From the NCBI RefSeq assembly GCF_026410545.1, contig NZ_JAPMIT010000003.1, forward strand, positions 602,709-666,708: a stretch of DNA of 64,000 bases. Direction: 5' to 3'. Source of the DNA: Microbacterium sp. STN6 (GTDB lineage: Bacteria; Actinomycetota; Actinomycetes; Actinomycetales; Microbacteriaceae). Below the pieces are notes generated by a model. It was not told the origin of the DNA. It saw nothing but the letters and a program-made list of their open reading frames with translations, and did not search any database. The translations under genes were made by a program, and so were the position numbers. How positions within the stretch are numbered: position 1 is the first letter of the stretch; every line of letters begins with the position of its first letter. Of this stretch, positions 8,832-17,075 are shown one piece after another.

Positions 8832-9106
8832 GTGCATCCGCTCCCTGCGGAATCCGGCTTCAAGGCGCGCTTTCAGGCGGTATCGGGTAATGTAGCCAAG
8901 TCGGCTCTTGACACCGCGCTGTGCGTGGATGGGTTTGTAAGTCAGGTGGGCCGGTTTCGTGGAAGGCGCGAGTACCGCGCCAGTGACCACGAATGATCAC
9001 TGTATGTGAACGGCCCCGAGCGATGACTGCTGCGGGTTCTTGCAAGGACACGGCACTTCCGCCGTGGGTTCTGCCATGCAATTAAACACAACCCAGAAAT
9101 ATCGCT
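8832..9106 (+). other. Long structured leader before DEAD-box helicase gene
   Basis: 275 bases without a gene. There is a consensus -35 TTGACA at 8908-8913 but no good -10 at standard spacing. Several hairpins can form: GGCGCG/CGCGCC around 8966-8983, and CACGGC at 9049-9054 pairing with GCCGTG at 9061-9066. A GGGTT at 9034-9038 or 9066-9070 could pair with AACCC at 9090-9094 just before the start codon. The start itself lacks a clear ribosome-binding site and sits in AU-rich sequence. Long leaders are common for cold-induced RNA helicase genes, so post-transcriptional control is plausible. Confidence 0.4.
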
Positions 9107-11266
9107 ATGCCCAACTTCAAGAAGACGACAGGCAAGAAGAGCTACGGCGCGAACGCGTCGGGCAACAAGAGCTTCGGCGCGAAGGGCGGCCCCAAGTCGG
9201 GTAGCCGCAGCCCCGGACACCGCGGGTTCCGCGCCGACGAGACCGGTGCACCCAAGAAGCAGCGCTGGAACGCCGAGGAGCGCGCCGCTCGCGCCGCCGG
9301 CGGCCACAGCACCGACCGCCGCCCCAACTGGGAGCCGCGCGGCACGAACGATCGCCCCGCATACGGAGATCGAGGTGGCCGCGGTGAGCGCAGCTACGGC
9401 GACCGCCCGAACCGTGGGGACCGGCCCGCGTATGGCGACCGCCCGAATCGTGGGGAGCGTCCCGCGTATGGTGACCGCCCGAACCGTGGTGACCGGCCCG
9501 CGTACGGCGACCGTCCGAATCGAGGCGAGCGCCCGTCATATGGTGACCGTCCGAACCGTGGCGACCGCCCGTCGTATGGTGACCGTCCGAATCGCGACGA
9601 CCGCGCTCCGCGCCGTGACTACAGCAACGATCGCCCCCAGCGTTCGTACGACGACCGTGGTGACCGCGCTCCGCGTCGCGACTTCGGTAACGACCGTCCG
9701 CAGCGCAGCTTCGACCGGGACCGCGCCCCGCGCCGTGACTTCGACAACGACCGCGCTCCCCGTCGTTCATTCGACGACCGTGCTCCGCGTCGCGACTTCG
9801 GCGGCGACCGCCCGCAGCGCAGCTTTGACCGCGCCCCGCGTCGCGACTTCGACAACGACCGGCCGCGTCGCGACTTCAGCAACGACCGCCCGCGTCGCGA
9901 CTTCGACAACGATCGCCCGCGTCGCAACCACGACGACCGCCCCCGCACCGGCGGCAGCGACTCCGCGTTCTACCCGTCGCGCGAAGACAAGCCGCGCTTC
10001 ACGGCGCAGGACGACGTGGTGCTCGAGCGCCTCGAGGCCGAGGCGATCGAGGCATCCGATGTCGAGGGTGTGAGCTTCGGCGACCTCGGTCTCGGTGGCA
10101 ACATCGTGCGCGCGCTCGCCGACCTCGGCGCCGCCAGCCCGTTCCCGATTCAGGCGGCGACGATCCCCGATGTTCTCGCCGGCAAGGACGTGCTCGGCCG
10201 CGGCCGCACCGGCAGCGGCAAGACCATCGCGTTCGGCGCCCCCCTGGTCGAGCGTCTCATGGCGCTGTGGGCTGCACAGGGCAAATCCGGCGGAAAGCGC
10301 CAGCTGGGCCGCAAACCGCGCGCCCTCATCCTGGCCCCGACGCGCGAGCTCGCTCTGCAGATCGACCGCACCGTGCAGCCGATCGCGCGTAGCGTCGGCC
10401 TGTTCACGACGCAGATCTACGGCGGCGTTCCGCAGCACCGCCAGGTGGGCGCCCTGCAGCGCGGCGTCGACATCGTGATCGGCACCCCCGGCCGCATCGA
10501 GGACCTCATCGAACAGGGCCGCCTCGACCTCAGCGAGGTCGTCATCACGGTTCTCGACGAGGCCGACCACATGTGCGATCTCGGGTTCCTCGAGCCGGTG
10601 CAGCGCATCCTTCGCCACACGGCCGACGGCGGGCAGAAGCTGCTCTTCTCGGCCACCCTGGACAAGGGTGTGGCGCAGCTGGTCGACGAGTTCCTGCCGA
10701 GCCCGGCGGTGCACGAGGTCGCGGGCGAAGACCAGGCGTCTTCGACCATCGACCACCACGTTCTCGTGGTCGAGCACCGCGACAAGGCCGCGATCATCGA
10801 GCAGCTGGCCGACCGTGAGGGCAAGACGCTGATCTTCTCCCGCACACGCGCCTACGCCGAGCAGCTCGCCGACCAGCTGGAAGACGCCGGCGTGCGTTCA
10901 ACGAGCCTGCACGGCGACCTCAACCAGTCTCGCCGCACGCGCAACCTGGCGCTGCTGACGAGCGGACGGGTGCGCGTTCTGGTCGCGACGGATGTCGCCG
11001 CGCGCGGCATCCATGTCGATGACATCGATCTCGTGATCCAGGCCGACGCCCCCGACGAGTACAAGACGTACCTGCACCGCGCCGGCCGCACGGGCCGCGC
11101 AGGCAAGCCGGGCACCGTCGTCACCCTGATCCCGAAGCAGCGCCGCCGCCGCATGGACGACATGCTCGGTCGCGCCGAGATCGAGGCCGTCTACGCGAAC
11201 GCGTACCCGGGCGACCAGATTCTCAGCGACCTGGGTGCCGCCGACGAGGCGCCCGAGCAGGCGTAA
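9107..11266 (+). CDS. DEAD-box RNA helicase with repetitive Arg/Asp-rich N-terminus
   Basis: ATP-dependent RNA helicase of 719 residues, likely active in RNA unwinding, ribosome assembly or decay under cold stress. The helicase core occupies about residues 310-690: Q-motif region [15 protein letters not shown], motif I GRTGSGKT (near 366), DEAD (near 483), SAT (near 515), and [10 protein letters not shown] (near 658). Unusually, the disordered basic region is N-terminal: residues 85-285 consist of [16 protein letters not shown] and RRDF-N/D-DRPRR-like repeats, resembling RGG/RNA-binding low-complexity tails normally placed after the core. A strong terminator follows at 11339. The start at 9107 is the only sensible ATG; it has no clear ribosome-binding site. 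Confidence 0.93.
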   Translation: MPNFKKTTGKKSYGANASGNKSFGAKGGPKSGSRSPGHRGFRADETGAPKKQRWNAEERAARAAGGHSTDRRPNWEPRGTNDRPAYGDRGGRGERSYGDRPNRGDRPAYGDRPNRGERPAYGDRPNRGDRPAYGDRPNRGERPSYGDRPNRGDRPSYGDRPNRDDRAPRRDYSNDRPQRSYDDRGDRAPRRDFGNDRPQRSFDRDRAPRRDFDNDRAPRRSFDDRAPRRDFGGDRPQRSFDRAPRRDFDNDRPRRDFSNDRPRRDFDNDRPRRNHDDRPRTGGSDSAFYPSREDKPRFTAQDDVVLERLEAEAIEASDVEGVSFGDLGLGGNIVRALADLGAASPFPIQAATIPDVLAGKDVLGRGRTGSGKTIAFGAPLVERLMALWAAQGKSGGKRQLGRKPRALILAPTRELALQIDRTVQPIARSVGLFTTQIYGGVPQHRQVGALQRGVDIVIGTPGRIEDLIEQGRLDLSEVVITVLDEADHMCDLGFLEPVQRILRHTADGGQKLLFSATLDKGVAQLVDEFLPSPAVHEVAGEDQASSTIDHHVLVVEHRDKAAIIEQLADREGKTLIFSRTRAYAEQLADQLEDAGVRSTSLHGDLNQSRRTRNLALLTSGRVRVLVATDVAARGIHVDDIDLVIQADAPDEYKTYLHRAGRTGRAGKPGTVVTLIPKQRRRRMDDMLGRAEIEAVYANAYPGDQILSDLGAADEAPEQA
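9400..9600 (+). repeat. 36-bp tandem repeats in helicase gene
   Basis: Five full 36-bp units begin at 9400, 9436, 9472, 9508 and 9544, with a partial sixth at 9580. Each encodes 12 residues (DRPNRG-D/E-RP-A/S-YG). The units differ mainly at third codon positions. Copy number could vary between strains by slippage. Confidence 0.85.
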
Positions 11267-11338
11267 CAGGCTGGCTCAAGCGGAGGCGCCCGAGCATTCG
11301 CGCTCGGGTTGCACCGCAGGAACGAAAACCACGGATGC

Positions 11339-11370
11339 GGGCGCTCACCTTCACGGTGAGCGCCCGTTTT
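11339..11370 (+). terminator. Rho-independent terminator after DEAD-box helicase
   Basis: Perfect 11-bp stem GGGCGCTCACC (11339-11349) and GGTGAGCGCCC (11355-11365) with a 5-base loop, followed by GTTTT. It lies between the helicase stop and the convergent ArsR gene. A T-rich run on the opposite side (TTTTC read on the minus strand beyond the stem) could let it work in both directions. Confidence 0.85.
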
Positions 11371-11410
11371 CGCGCTCGGGGTGAGCGATTCTGCGCCGTA
11401 AACGCCTAGT

Positions 11411-11761
11411 TCATACGGTGGCGAGAAGCTGCGAGACCCGATCGAGCGCCCCCGGCACGAGTGCGTAGTACGCCCAGGTGCCTCGCTTCGTACGAGTGAG
11501 GTACCCGGCATCCATGAGGATCTTAAGGTGGTGCGAGACAGTGGGCTGGCTGAGCCCGACAGGCCCGGTGAGGTCGCATACGCAGGCTTCCTGGCCAGCG
11601 GCGGCCGCGACGATCGAGAGCAGTCGCAGGCGAGTTGGATCAGAGAGCGCCTTGAGCGCAGCCGCCATCGACTCGGCATCCTTCGCGCCCAGCGTCTTCC
11701 GCATTGGCGGTGCGCAGCACGAGCCGGCAACGGTCGCGGGCAGCAACTCGGTGTTCCTCAT
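11411..11761 (-). CDS. arsR: ArsR-family metalloregulator (arsenic repressor)
   Basis: Winged-helix repressor of 116 residues that would leave DNA when As(III) or a related metalloid binds. The core is DPTRLRLLSIV, then the metal-site-like ACVCDLT, then the recognition helix LSQPTVSHHLKILMDAGYL. Two further cysteines lie near the N-terminus (GSCCAPP). It is divergent from the arsO-like and arsC genes. The ATG at 11759-11761 is chosen because a -10 box TAGAGT (11774-11769 on the minus strand) lies seven bases upstream. The alternative GTG at 11770 would fall inside that box. Operator copies flank both promoters. Confidence 0.9.
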   Translation of the reverse strand: MRNTELLPATVAGSCCAPPMRKTLGAKDAESMAAALKALSDPTRLRLLSIVAAAAGQEACVCDLTGPVGLSQPTVSHHLKILMDAGYLTRTKRGTWAYYALVPGALDRVSQLLATV

Positions 11762-11784
11762 GGATGCCACTCTAGTCTTATATT

Positions 11785-11835
11785 GACAAACGTCGATGTA
11801 CCGGCCACACTCAGAGCATCGACAAGCTTCGATGT
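11785..11835. promoter_or_regulatory. Two ArsR operator copies in divergent ars promoter
   Basis: Two 15-base copies of GACAA-NNN-TCGATGT lie at 11785-11799 and 11821-11835, 36 bp apart and in the same direction. The second is part of an inverted repeat CATCGA (11817-11822) / TCGATG (11829-11834). They sit between the arsR start and the ribosome-binding site of the flavoprotein gene, so one repressor could control both directions. Confidence 0.6.
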
Positions 11836-11847
11836 TTTGGAGGAAGC

Positions 11848-13155
11848 GTGACTCTCATCGACCTGACCGCCCCGGTCGTGCGAAGCAACCGTCTCGACGG
11901 ACTGCCGGTCGCGATCATCGGCGCGGGGCCAATCGGCCTGGCCGCCGCCGCCAACCTGGTGGAGCGAGGCATCGACTTCGTCATCTACGAAGCGGGCGGC
12001 GTCGCAGACAGCGTCGAGAAGTGGGCGCACATCCGCTTCTTCTCACCGTGGCGGCACTCGACCGATCCGGCATCGCGGCGGCTGTTGGAGGAGACGGAAT
12101 GGCGCGCCCCGGACCCCAAGGTGCTGCCCACCGGCGCTGAGCTGATCGAGAGCTACCTGCGACCTCTCTCGGAGCTTCCGGCGATCGCCTCGCGCATCCG
12201 CACCGGCACGACCGTCAACGCCGTGAGCCGGCAGGGGATGGATCGAACTCGTACGGCGAAGCGCGCCGACACTCCGTTCCTGTTGCGCGTGACGGATGCC
12301 GCCGGCGAGGTCAACGAGGTCGTTGCGCGCGCGGTGATCGACGCATCTGGAACCTACCGCAACCCGAACAGCCTTGCCTCCAGCGGCCTCGAACCGCTCG
12401 GCCTGCCCGACGTCCTCGACCGCGTCACGCACGCCCTCCCCGACGTCCTCGGCCGTGAGCGCGCTCGTTTCGCAGGCAGGCACACTACTGTCGTCGGTGC
12501 TGGGCACTCCGCCGCCAATACGCTGCTGAACCTCGCAGCCTTGCAGCGTGAGGCGCCCAACACGACGATCACGTGGCTCATTCGCAACAGCAGTGCGGTG
12601 CGGGTGTCGTCATCGTCGAACGATGAGCTGCCGGCCAGGGCCGCTATCGGCTCTCGAGTTGAGCGGCTGGTCTCCGCGGGGCTGATCGAGCAGGTCGATC
12701 GATTCGAAGTCGAGCGACTCGCGCGCACCGCCGAGGGCGTTCGCGTGATCGGCCGCCGCGCCGGAGAGCTCGAGGAACGTGACACCGATGTTGTCGTGAA
12801 TGCCACCGGCTTTCGCCCGAACGTCGACATGCTGCGCGAGATCCGCCTCGAACTCGACGAGATCGTCGAGGCGCCGAGGCGTCTCGCCCCGTTGATCGAC
12901 CCGAATCTGCACAGCTGCGGCACAGTGGCGCCCCATGGATTCGGCGAGCTGCAGCAGCCCGAACCGAACTTCTTTCTGGCCGGGATGAAGTCATACGGGC
13001 GCGCCTCGACCTTCCTGCTCGCCACCGGCTACGAGCAGGTTCGATCGATCACGGCGTATCTGGCCGGCGACATGGCCGCAGCGACGAACGTGGCGCTCGT
13101 GCTTCCCGAGGCCGGCGTGTGCTCGAGCGAGGGCGCTGGCTCGTGCTGCTCCTGA
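11848..13155 (+). CDS. ArsO-like flavin-dependent monooxygenase
   Basis: FAD- and NAD(P)-dependent flavoprotein of 435 residues of the type found in actinobacterial ars operons. The FAD Rossmann motif is VAIIGAGPIGLAAAANL (about 20-36), and a second Rossmann motif is TTVVGAGHSAANTLL. Late ATGFRPN is typical of this monooxygenase group. The role in arsenic handling is inferred from the neighbours. The GTG start has a strong ribosome-binding site GGAGGAAG. The C-terminus is Cys-rich (GVCSSEGAGSCCS), which could bind thiophilic arsenite. It overlaps or nearly touches arsC, so the two are probably translated together. Confidence 0.8.
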   Translation: MTLIDLTAPVVRSNRLDGLPVAIIGAGPIGLAAAANLVERGIDFVIYEAGGVADSVEKWAHIRFFSPWRHSTDPASRRLLEETEWRAPDPKVLPTGAELIESYLRPLSELPAIASRIRTGTTVNAVSRQGMDRTRTAKRADTPFLLRVTDAAGEVNEVVARAVIDASGTYRNPNSLASSGLEPLGLPDVLDRVTHALPDVLGRERARFAGRHTTVVGAGHSAANTLLNLAALQREAPNTTITWLIRNSSAVRVSSSSNDELPARAAIGSRVERLVSAGLIEQVDRFEVERLARTAEGVRVIGRRAGELEERDTDVVVNATGFRPNVDMLREIRLELDEIVEAPRRLAPLIDPNLHSCGTVAPHGFGELQQPEPNFFLAGMKSYGRASTFLLATGYEQVRSITAYLAGDMAAATNVALVLPEAGVCSSEGAGSCCS

Positions 13156-13172
13156 AGGAAGGCGAGGACCAG

Positions 13173-13592
13173 CTGACGCAGAAGCCCAGCGTGCTCTTCG
13201 TGTGCGTGCACAACGCCGGTCGTTCACAGATGGCCGCCGGGTTCATGAAGGCGCTCTCCGGAGGAATGGTCGACGTGCTCTCGGCCGGTTCCGAGCCAAA
13301 GGACCAGATCAACCCGATCGCGATCCAGGTGATGGCGGAAGTGGGCGTCGACATCCGACGAGAGGTGCCGAAGGTTCTGACCACGGGCGCCGTCAAGGAG
13401 TCTGACGTGGTCATCACGATGGGCTGCGGCGACACGTGCCCGATCTTCCCGGGCAAGCGCTACGAGGATTGGGAGCTCGATGACCCGGCGGGCCTGTCCG
13501 CCGAGGAGGTGCGGCCGATCCGCGACGAGATCAAGCAGCGGGTGGAGAGGCTCCTCGCCGAAATCCTGATGGCGTCTCCGACACCCGATTAG
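13173..13592 (+). CDS. arsC: Arsenate reductase, low-molecular-weight phosphatase type
   Basis: Reduces arsenate to arsenite, probably with thioredoxin or mycothiol as electron donor. The P-loop VCVHNAGRSQ (CX5R with the catalytic Cys) is at the N-terminus and MGCGDTCP provides the later cysteines. Family members usually start about six residues before VLFVCVHN. The best-fitting start here is an unusual CTG at 13173, preceded by AAGGAAGGCGAGG. Alternatives are a GTG at 13119 (18 residues longer, inside the preceding gene) and a GTG near 13191 (six residues shorter). It follows the ArsO-like gene, 17 bp after its stop. Its 3' end overlaps the convergent TetR gene by 4 bp. Confidence 0.88.
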   Translation: MTQKPSVLFVCVHNAGRSQMAAGFMKALSGGMVDVLSAGSEPKDQINPIAIQVMAEVGVDIRREVPKVLTTGAVKESDVVITMGCGDTCPIFPGKRYEDWELDDPAGLSAEEVRPIRDEIKQRVERLLAEILMASPTPD

Positions 13593-14296
13593 GAGGCTTG
13601 CGGCTCATCCTGCGCGGCGCCGACGCTGAGCACGCCGTCGACGCGAGCCGAGACAGGCGGGGCAGGCTCGTTCGTCGCCAGCCGCTCGATGAGCTCGTCG
13701 AGAACGAGCGCGAGCGTGCGCGGCATGTCCACCGCCTGCGGGTCGAGCAGCCACTGCACCTGCAGGCCGTCCATGACGGCGATGAGGGCGCTCGCGGCGT
13801 CACGCACGTCGTCGTCTTCGACCTCGCGGCCCGTCGTCATGCCGATGACACGCTGCAGCTTGATGCGCAGGCCCGCCATGCGGCCGCGGAAGTACTCCTG
13901 CGCCGGGTGGCCGTCGGTCACCGACTCGGCAGACAGCACCGCATAGGTCTGCACGACGCCGGGCCTCTTGATGTTGTCGCGCACGGTGTCGGTGAGGTGC
14001 GGCAGGAACGCCGGTCCCTCCACCTGCTCGCGCCCGGCCACGCCGGCCATCGCCTCGCCGTCGCGATACTTGAGTACGGCGACCAGGAGCCCCTCTTTGC
14101 TGCCGAAGTGGTGCAGCACGCCGGCATGCGTCATGCCCGCCTGCTCGGCGATCTCCGCGAGGGCGGCGTTGTTGTAGCCGCGGGTGCCGAAGACGGTCAT
14201 GGCCGCCTCGAGGATCTTCACGCGCTTGGCTGCCGTGCGTGCCTGCGGTTTCGCTACCCGATCAGCGGCGGGCACGCTGCGATTCCTCGATGCCAT
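13589..14296 (-). CDS. TetR-family regulator of the GH3/ABC operon
   Basis: Repressor of 235 residues. The N-terminal helix-turn-helix (about 20-70) contains ILEAAMTVFGTRGYNNAALAEIAEQ and MTHAGVLHHFGSKEGLL. The rest is a helical ligand-binding domain. The start has an AGGAGG ribosome-binding site. It is divergent from the GH3 beta-glucosidase, and a palindrome in that promoter (14398-14419) is its likely operator, so it probably senses a sugar or glycoside imported by the downstream ABC system. Sugar-sensing TetR regulators are less usual than LacI types for this job. The low-complexity C-terminus overlaps arsC by 4 bp. Confidence 0.88.
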   Translation of the reverse strand: MASRNRSVPAADRVAKPQARTAAKRVKILEAAMTVFGTRGYNNAALAEIAEQAGMTHAGVLHHFGSKEGLLVAVLKYRDGEAMAGVAGREQVEGPAFLPHLTDTVRDNIKRPGVVQTYAVLSAESVTDGHPAQEYFRGRMAGLRIKLQRVIGMTTGREVEDDDVRDAASALIAVMDGLQVQWLLDPQAVDMPRTLALVLDELIERLATNEPAPPVSARVDGVLSVGAAQDEPQAS

Positions 14297-14397
14297 GTGC
14301 TGCCTCCTGGGTGCTGGGTGGCGCCGCCGGATTGATCGTACCGCTGAGCGGCATCATCAAATGCTTACAACGCTGTTACCAAAACGTGATCATCAAA

Positions 14398-14430
14398 ACT
14401 TACTGACTCGTTTGTAAGTATGTCTATAGT
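14398..14430 (+). promoter_or_regulatory. TetR operator and leaderless promoter of GH3 operon
   Basis: Inverted repeat ACTTAC-N10-GTAAGT (14398-14419) lies directly upstream of -10 box TATAGT (14425-14430), which is five bases before the ATG at 14436. The operator covers the -35 and spacer, so a bound repressor would block RNA polymerase. A further half-site-like GCTTACAA is at 14363-14370. Confidence 0.6.
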
Positions 14431-14435
14431 CTGAC

Positions 14436-17036
14436 ATGCGGTTCAACGAGGATGCCGCACATTGGAGCAACAGAATGCACGCAGCCACCGATCCGGTCGC
14501 GATCGATGACGCAGACCGCAGTCAGCGGCTCACCGGCATCCGCTCGTTGCCCCTCGTTGACCGCGTGCGATTGCTGACCGGTGCCACGCCGTGGGCGCTG
14601 CACGGCCTCGATTCTCTCGACCTCGCGCCCGTCGTCGTCTCAGACGGACCGATCGGGGTGCGCGGCGTTGACGAGGAGCTCACGCCCTCGGCACAGCTGC
14701 CCAGCCCGTCTGCCGTCGCCGCCACCTGGAACCCGGCACTCGCGGCCCGGCTCGGCACCCTCGTGGCCCGCGAGGCCCGCCGCAAGAACATCGACGTGGT
14801 GCTCGCGCCCGTCGTCAACCTGCAGCGAACGCCCGTGGGCGGCCGCCACTTCGAGTGCTTCTCTGAGGACCCGCTGCTGACCGCGCGCATCGCGACCGAC
14901 TACGTCGCCGCCGCTCAGGCCGAGGGCGTCGGCATGTGCGTAAAGCACTTCGTGGGCAACGAATCCGAGACCGACCGCACGAACTACGTGGCCCGCATCG
15001 ACGAGCGCACACTGCGCGAGGCGTACCTCGCTCCGTTCGAGACGGTCGTGCACGAGGGCGGGGCGTGGAGCGTCATGGCGGCGTACAACCGCGTCGACGA
15101 CGGCGTCGAGAGCGCCCCCGCAACCGAGCACCGCCACCTCGTCGTCGACGTGCTGAAGCGCGAATGGGGCTTCGACGGCGTCGTGATCAGCGACTGGCTC
15201 GCCACGGGCAGCACGGTCGAGTCGGCCAACGGCGGCCTCGACCTGGTGATGCCCGGCCCCGGCGGCCCCTGGGAGCAGCACCTGCTCGACGCTGTCGAGG
15301 CCGGCGAGGTCAGCGAAGACGTGATCGATGAGAAGGTGGAGCGCATCCTCACCCTCGCCCGTCGCGTCGGCGCCATCGGCCGGCCGAGCCTGCCGGTGCC
15401 GGGTGTGGGCGACCCGCGCGGCGACGTGCCCGCCGGCCTCTACGAGAGCGCCGAGACCCGCGCCCTGCTGCGCGAGGCGGTCGCCCGCTCCACGGTCGTG
15501 CTGCGCAACGACGGCACGCTGCCGCTGAAGCCGGCCGCCGTGCACAGCATCGCCCTCATCGGCCCGAATGCGGTCGAGCCCTTCATCCAGGGCGGCGGCA
15601 GCGCGTTCGTGCACGCGCCGTACGCCTCGCTGCCCGCCGAGGCGTTGCGCGACGCGTTGCCGGATGCCGCGCTCACCCTCGTGCGCGGGGGCTCCGGCCG
15701 GCGCCACGTCCCGCGCATCGACTCCGGCATGGTCACCACGCCAGACGGCGCCGCCGGCTACGAGCTGGCGCTGTTCGACGTGAACGGCGCCCCGATCGGA
15801 GCCCCCGCCGTGGTCGACGGCGGTGAGGACTGGAACCGCCACGTGCCGCTCGAGGCCCGCCGCGCCCGCATCCGCGCCCGCGTTCGCCTGACCGAGACCG
15901 GCCACAACCGCCTCGAGGTCGGGCTCTCGGGCGCGCACACCGTGCGCTTCGACGGCGAGGTCGTCTCCGAATCCAGCCGCATCGCCTCATCCGACGTGAT
16001 CCTCGACTCCTCGGCCAACCATCCCGAGGGGCCCGGCCGCGACTACGAGGTGCGCGAACCCGTCGTCGTCGAGATCGACGCCGACGTGCAGGTCGTCGAC
16101 GCCGAGGGCTACGGCACCTTCGTGCGTTTCGCCCTGCGGCACGAGGCGACCGCCCTCGACACGGATGGCGAGATCGCCGAGGCGGTCGAGGCGGCGAGGG
16201 CCGCCGACGTGGCCATCGTCATCGTTGGCACCAATGAGGAGACCGAGTCAGAGGGCTGGGACCGCACCGATCTCGACCTGCCCGCGCGGCAGAACGAGCT
16301 CGTGCGCCGAGTCGCCGAGGCCAACCCCCGCACGGTCGTCGTCGTCAACGCCGGCGGCCCGGTTGAGCTGCCGTGGCTCGACGACGTCGCGGCCGTGCTC
16401 TGGTGGTGGCTGCCCGGCCAGGAGGCCGGCAACGGCCTGGCCGATGCCCTGCTCGGCCGCACCGAGCCGAGCGGCCGTCTGCCCTGGACCCTGCCCGCGC
16501 ACCTCGCCGACTGCCCCGTGCCCGACGCCGTGCCCGTGAACGGCATCGTCGACTACGCCGAGGGCGTGCATGTCGGCCACCGCGGCTGGGACCGCCTGGG
16601 CCGCACGCCCGCCCGCGAGTTCGGCTTCGGCCTCGGCTACACCACCTGGGATTTTCGCGAGCTGACCCCCGTCGGCTGGCAGCGCGACGCGCGGCGAGGC
16701 GACGAATTCGTCGTCGAGGTCGAGATCGCCAACACGGGCGAGCGCACCGGACGCGCCACCGTGCAGGTCTACCTCGCAGACCCAGCGGATGCCGCACACC
16801 GCCCCGTGCGCTGGCTCGCCGGTTTCGGGCAGGCCGACGCTGCACCCGGCCAGGCCACGCGCGTGCGCGTGCGCATCCCTCGCCGCTCGTTTGAAACGTG
16901 GGACGTCGCGTCTCACTCCTGGAAGTTCGTCTCGGGCACCTACCGGGTGCATGCGGGGCGTTCGAGTCGTGACCTGCCGCTCGAGGCCATCGTGGACATG
17001 GCCGAAGCGGCAGGTCCCGGTGCATCACTGAAATAG
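14436..17036 (+). CDS. GH3 beta-glucosidase with PA14-like insert
   Basis: Glycoside hydrolase family 3 enzyme of 866 residues, probably cytoplasmic since there is no signal peptide. The TIM-barrel domain (about 30-310) contains VVSDGPIGVRG, CVKHFVGNESE (Lys-His) and the nucleophile Asp in VVISDWLATGS. The second alpha/beta domain is interrupted by a PA14-like beta domain (about 430-565), and a fibronectin-III-like domain ends the protein (about 760-855). It probably hydrolyses beta-glucosides delivered by the ABC importer downstream. It is the first gene of that operon and is controlled by the divergent TetR. Confidence 0.9.
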   Translation: MRFNEDAAHWSNRMHAATDPVAIDDADRSQRLTGIRSLPLVDRVRLLTGATPWALHGLDSLDLAPVVVSDGPIGVRGVDEELTPSAQLPSPSAVAATWNPALAARLGTLVAREARRKNIDVVLAPVVNLQRTPVGGRHFECFSEDPLLTARIATDYVAAAQAEGVGMCVKHFVGNESETDRTNYVARIDERTLREAYLAPFETVVHEGGAWSVMAAYNRVDDGVESAPATEHRHLVVDVLKREWGFDGVVISDWLATGSTVESANGGLDLVMPGPGGPWEQHLLDAVEAGEVSEDVIDEKVERILTLARRVGAIGRPSLPVPGVGDPRGDVPAGLYESAETRALLREAVARSTVVLRNDGTLPLKPAAVHSIALIGPNAVEPFIQGGGSAFVHAPYASLPAEALRDALPDAALTLVRGGSGRRHVPRIDSGMVTTPDGAAGYELALFDVNGAPIGAPAVVDGGEDWNRHVPLEARRARIRARVRLTETGHNRLEVGLSGAHTVRFDGEVVSESSRIASSDVILDSSANHPEGPGRDYEVREPVVVEIDADVQVVDAEGYGTFVRFALRHEATALDTDGEIAEAVEAARAADVAIVIVGTNEETESEGWDRTDLDLPARQNELVRRVAEANPRTVVVVNAGGPVELPWLDDVAAVLWWWLPGQEAGNGLADALLGRTEPSGRLPWTLPAHLADCPVPDAVPVNGIVDYAEGVHVGHRGWDRLGRTPAREFGFGLGYTTWDFRELTPVGWQRDARRGDEFVVEVEIANTGERTGRATVQVYLADPADAAHRPVRWLAGFGQADAAPGQATRVRVRIPRRSFETWDVASHSWKFVSGTYRVHAGRSSRDLPLEAIVDMAEAAGPGASLK

Positions 17037-17075
17037 GTAAGCGCCCGCGTGGGCTTGACGTGCAAGGAGGCACAC

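Noticed and set aside
8881..8945. tRNA-like segment (GTAGCCAAGTCGGCTC)
   Set aside because: No cloverleaf or acceptor stem can be formed around it; it lies in the helicase leader.
9400..9600. CRISPR or satellite array
   Set aside because: 36-bp tandem units are coding repeats of the helicase N-terminus with silent-site variation.
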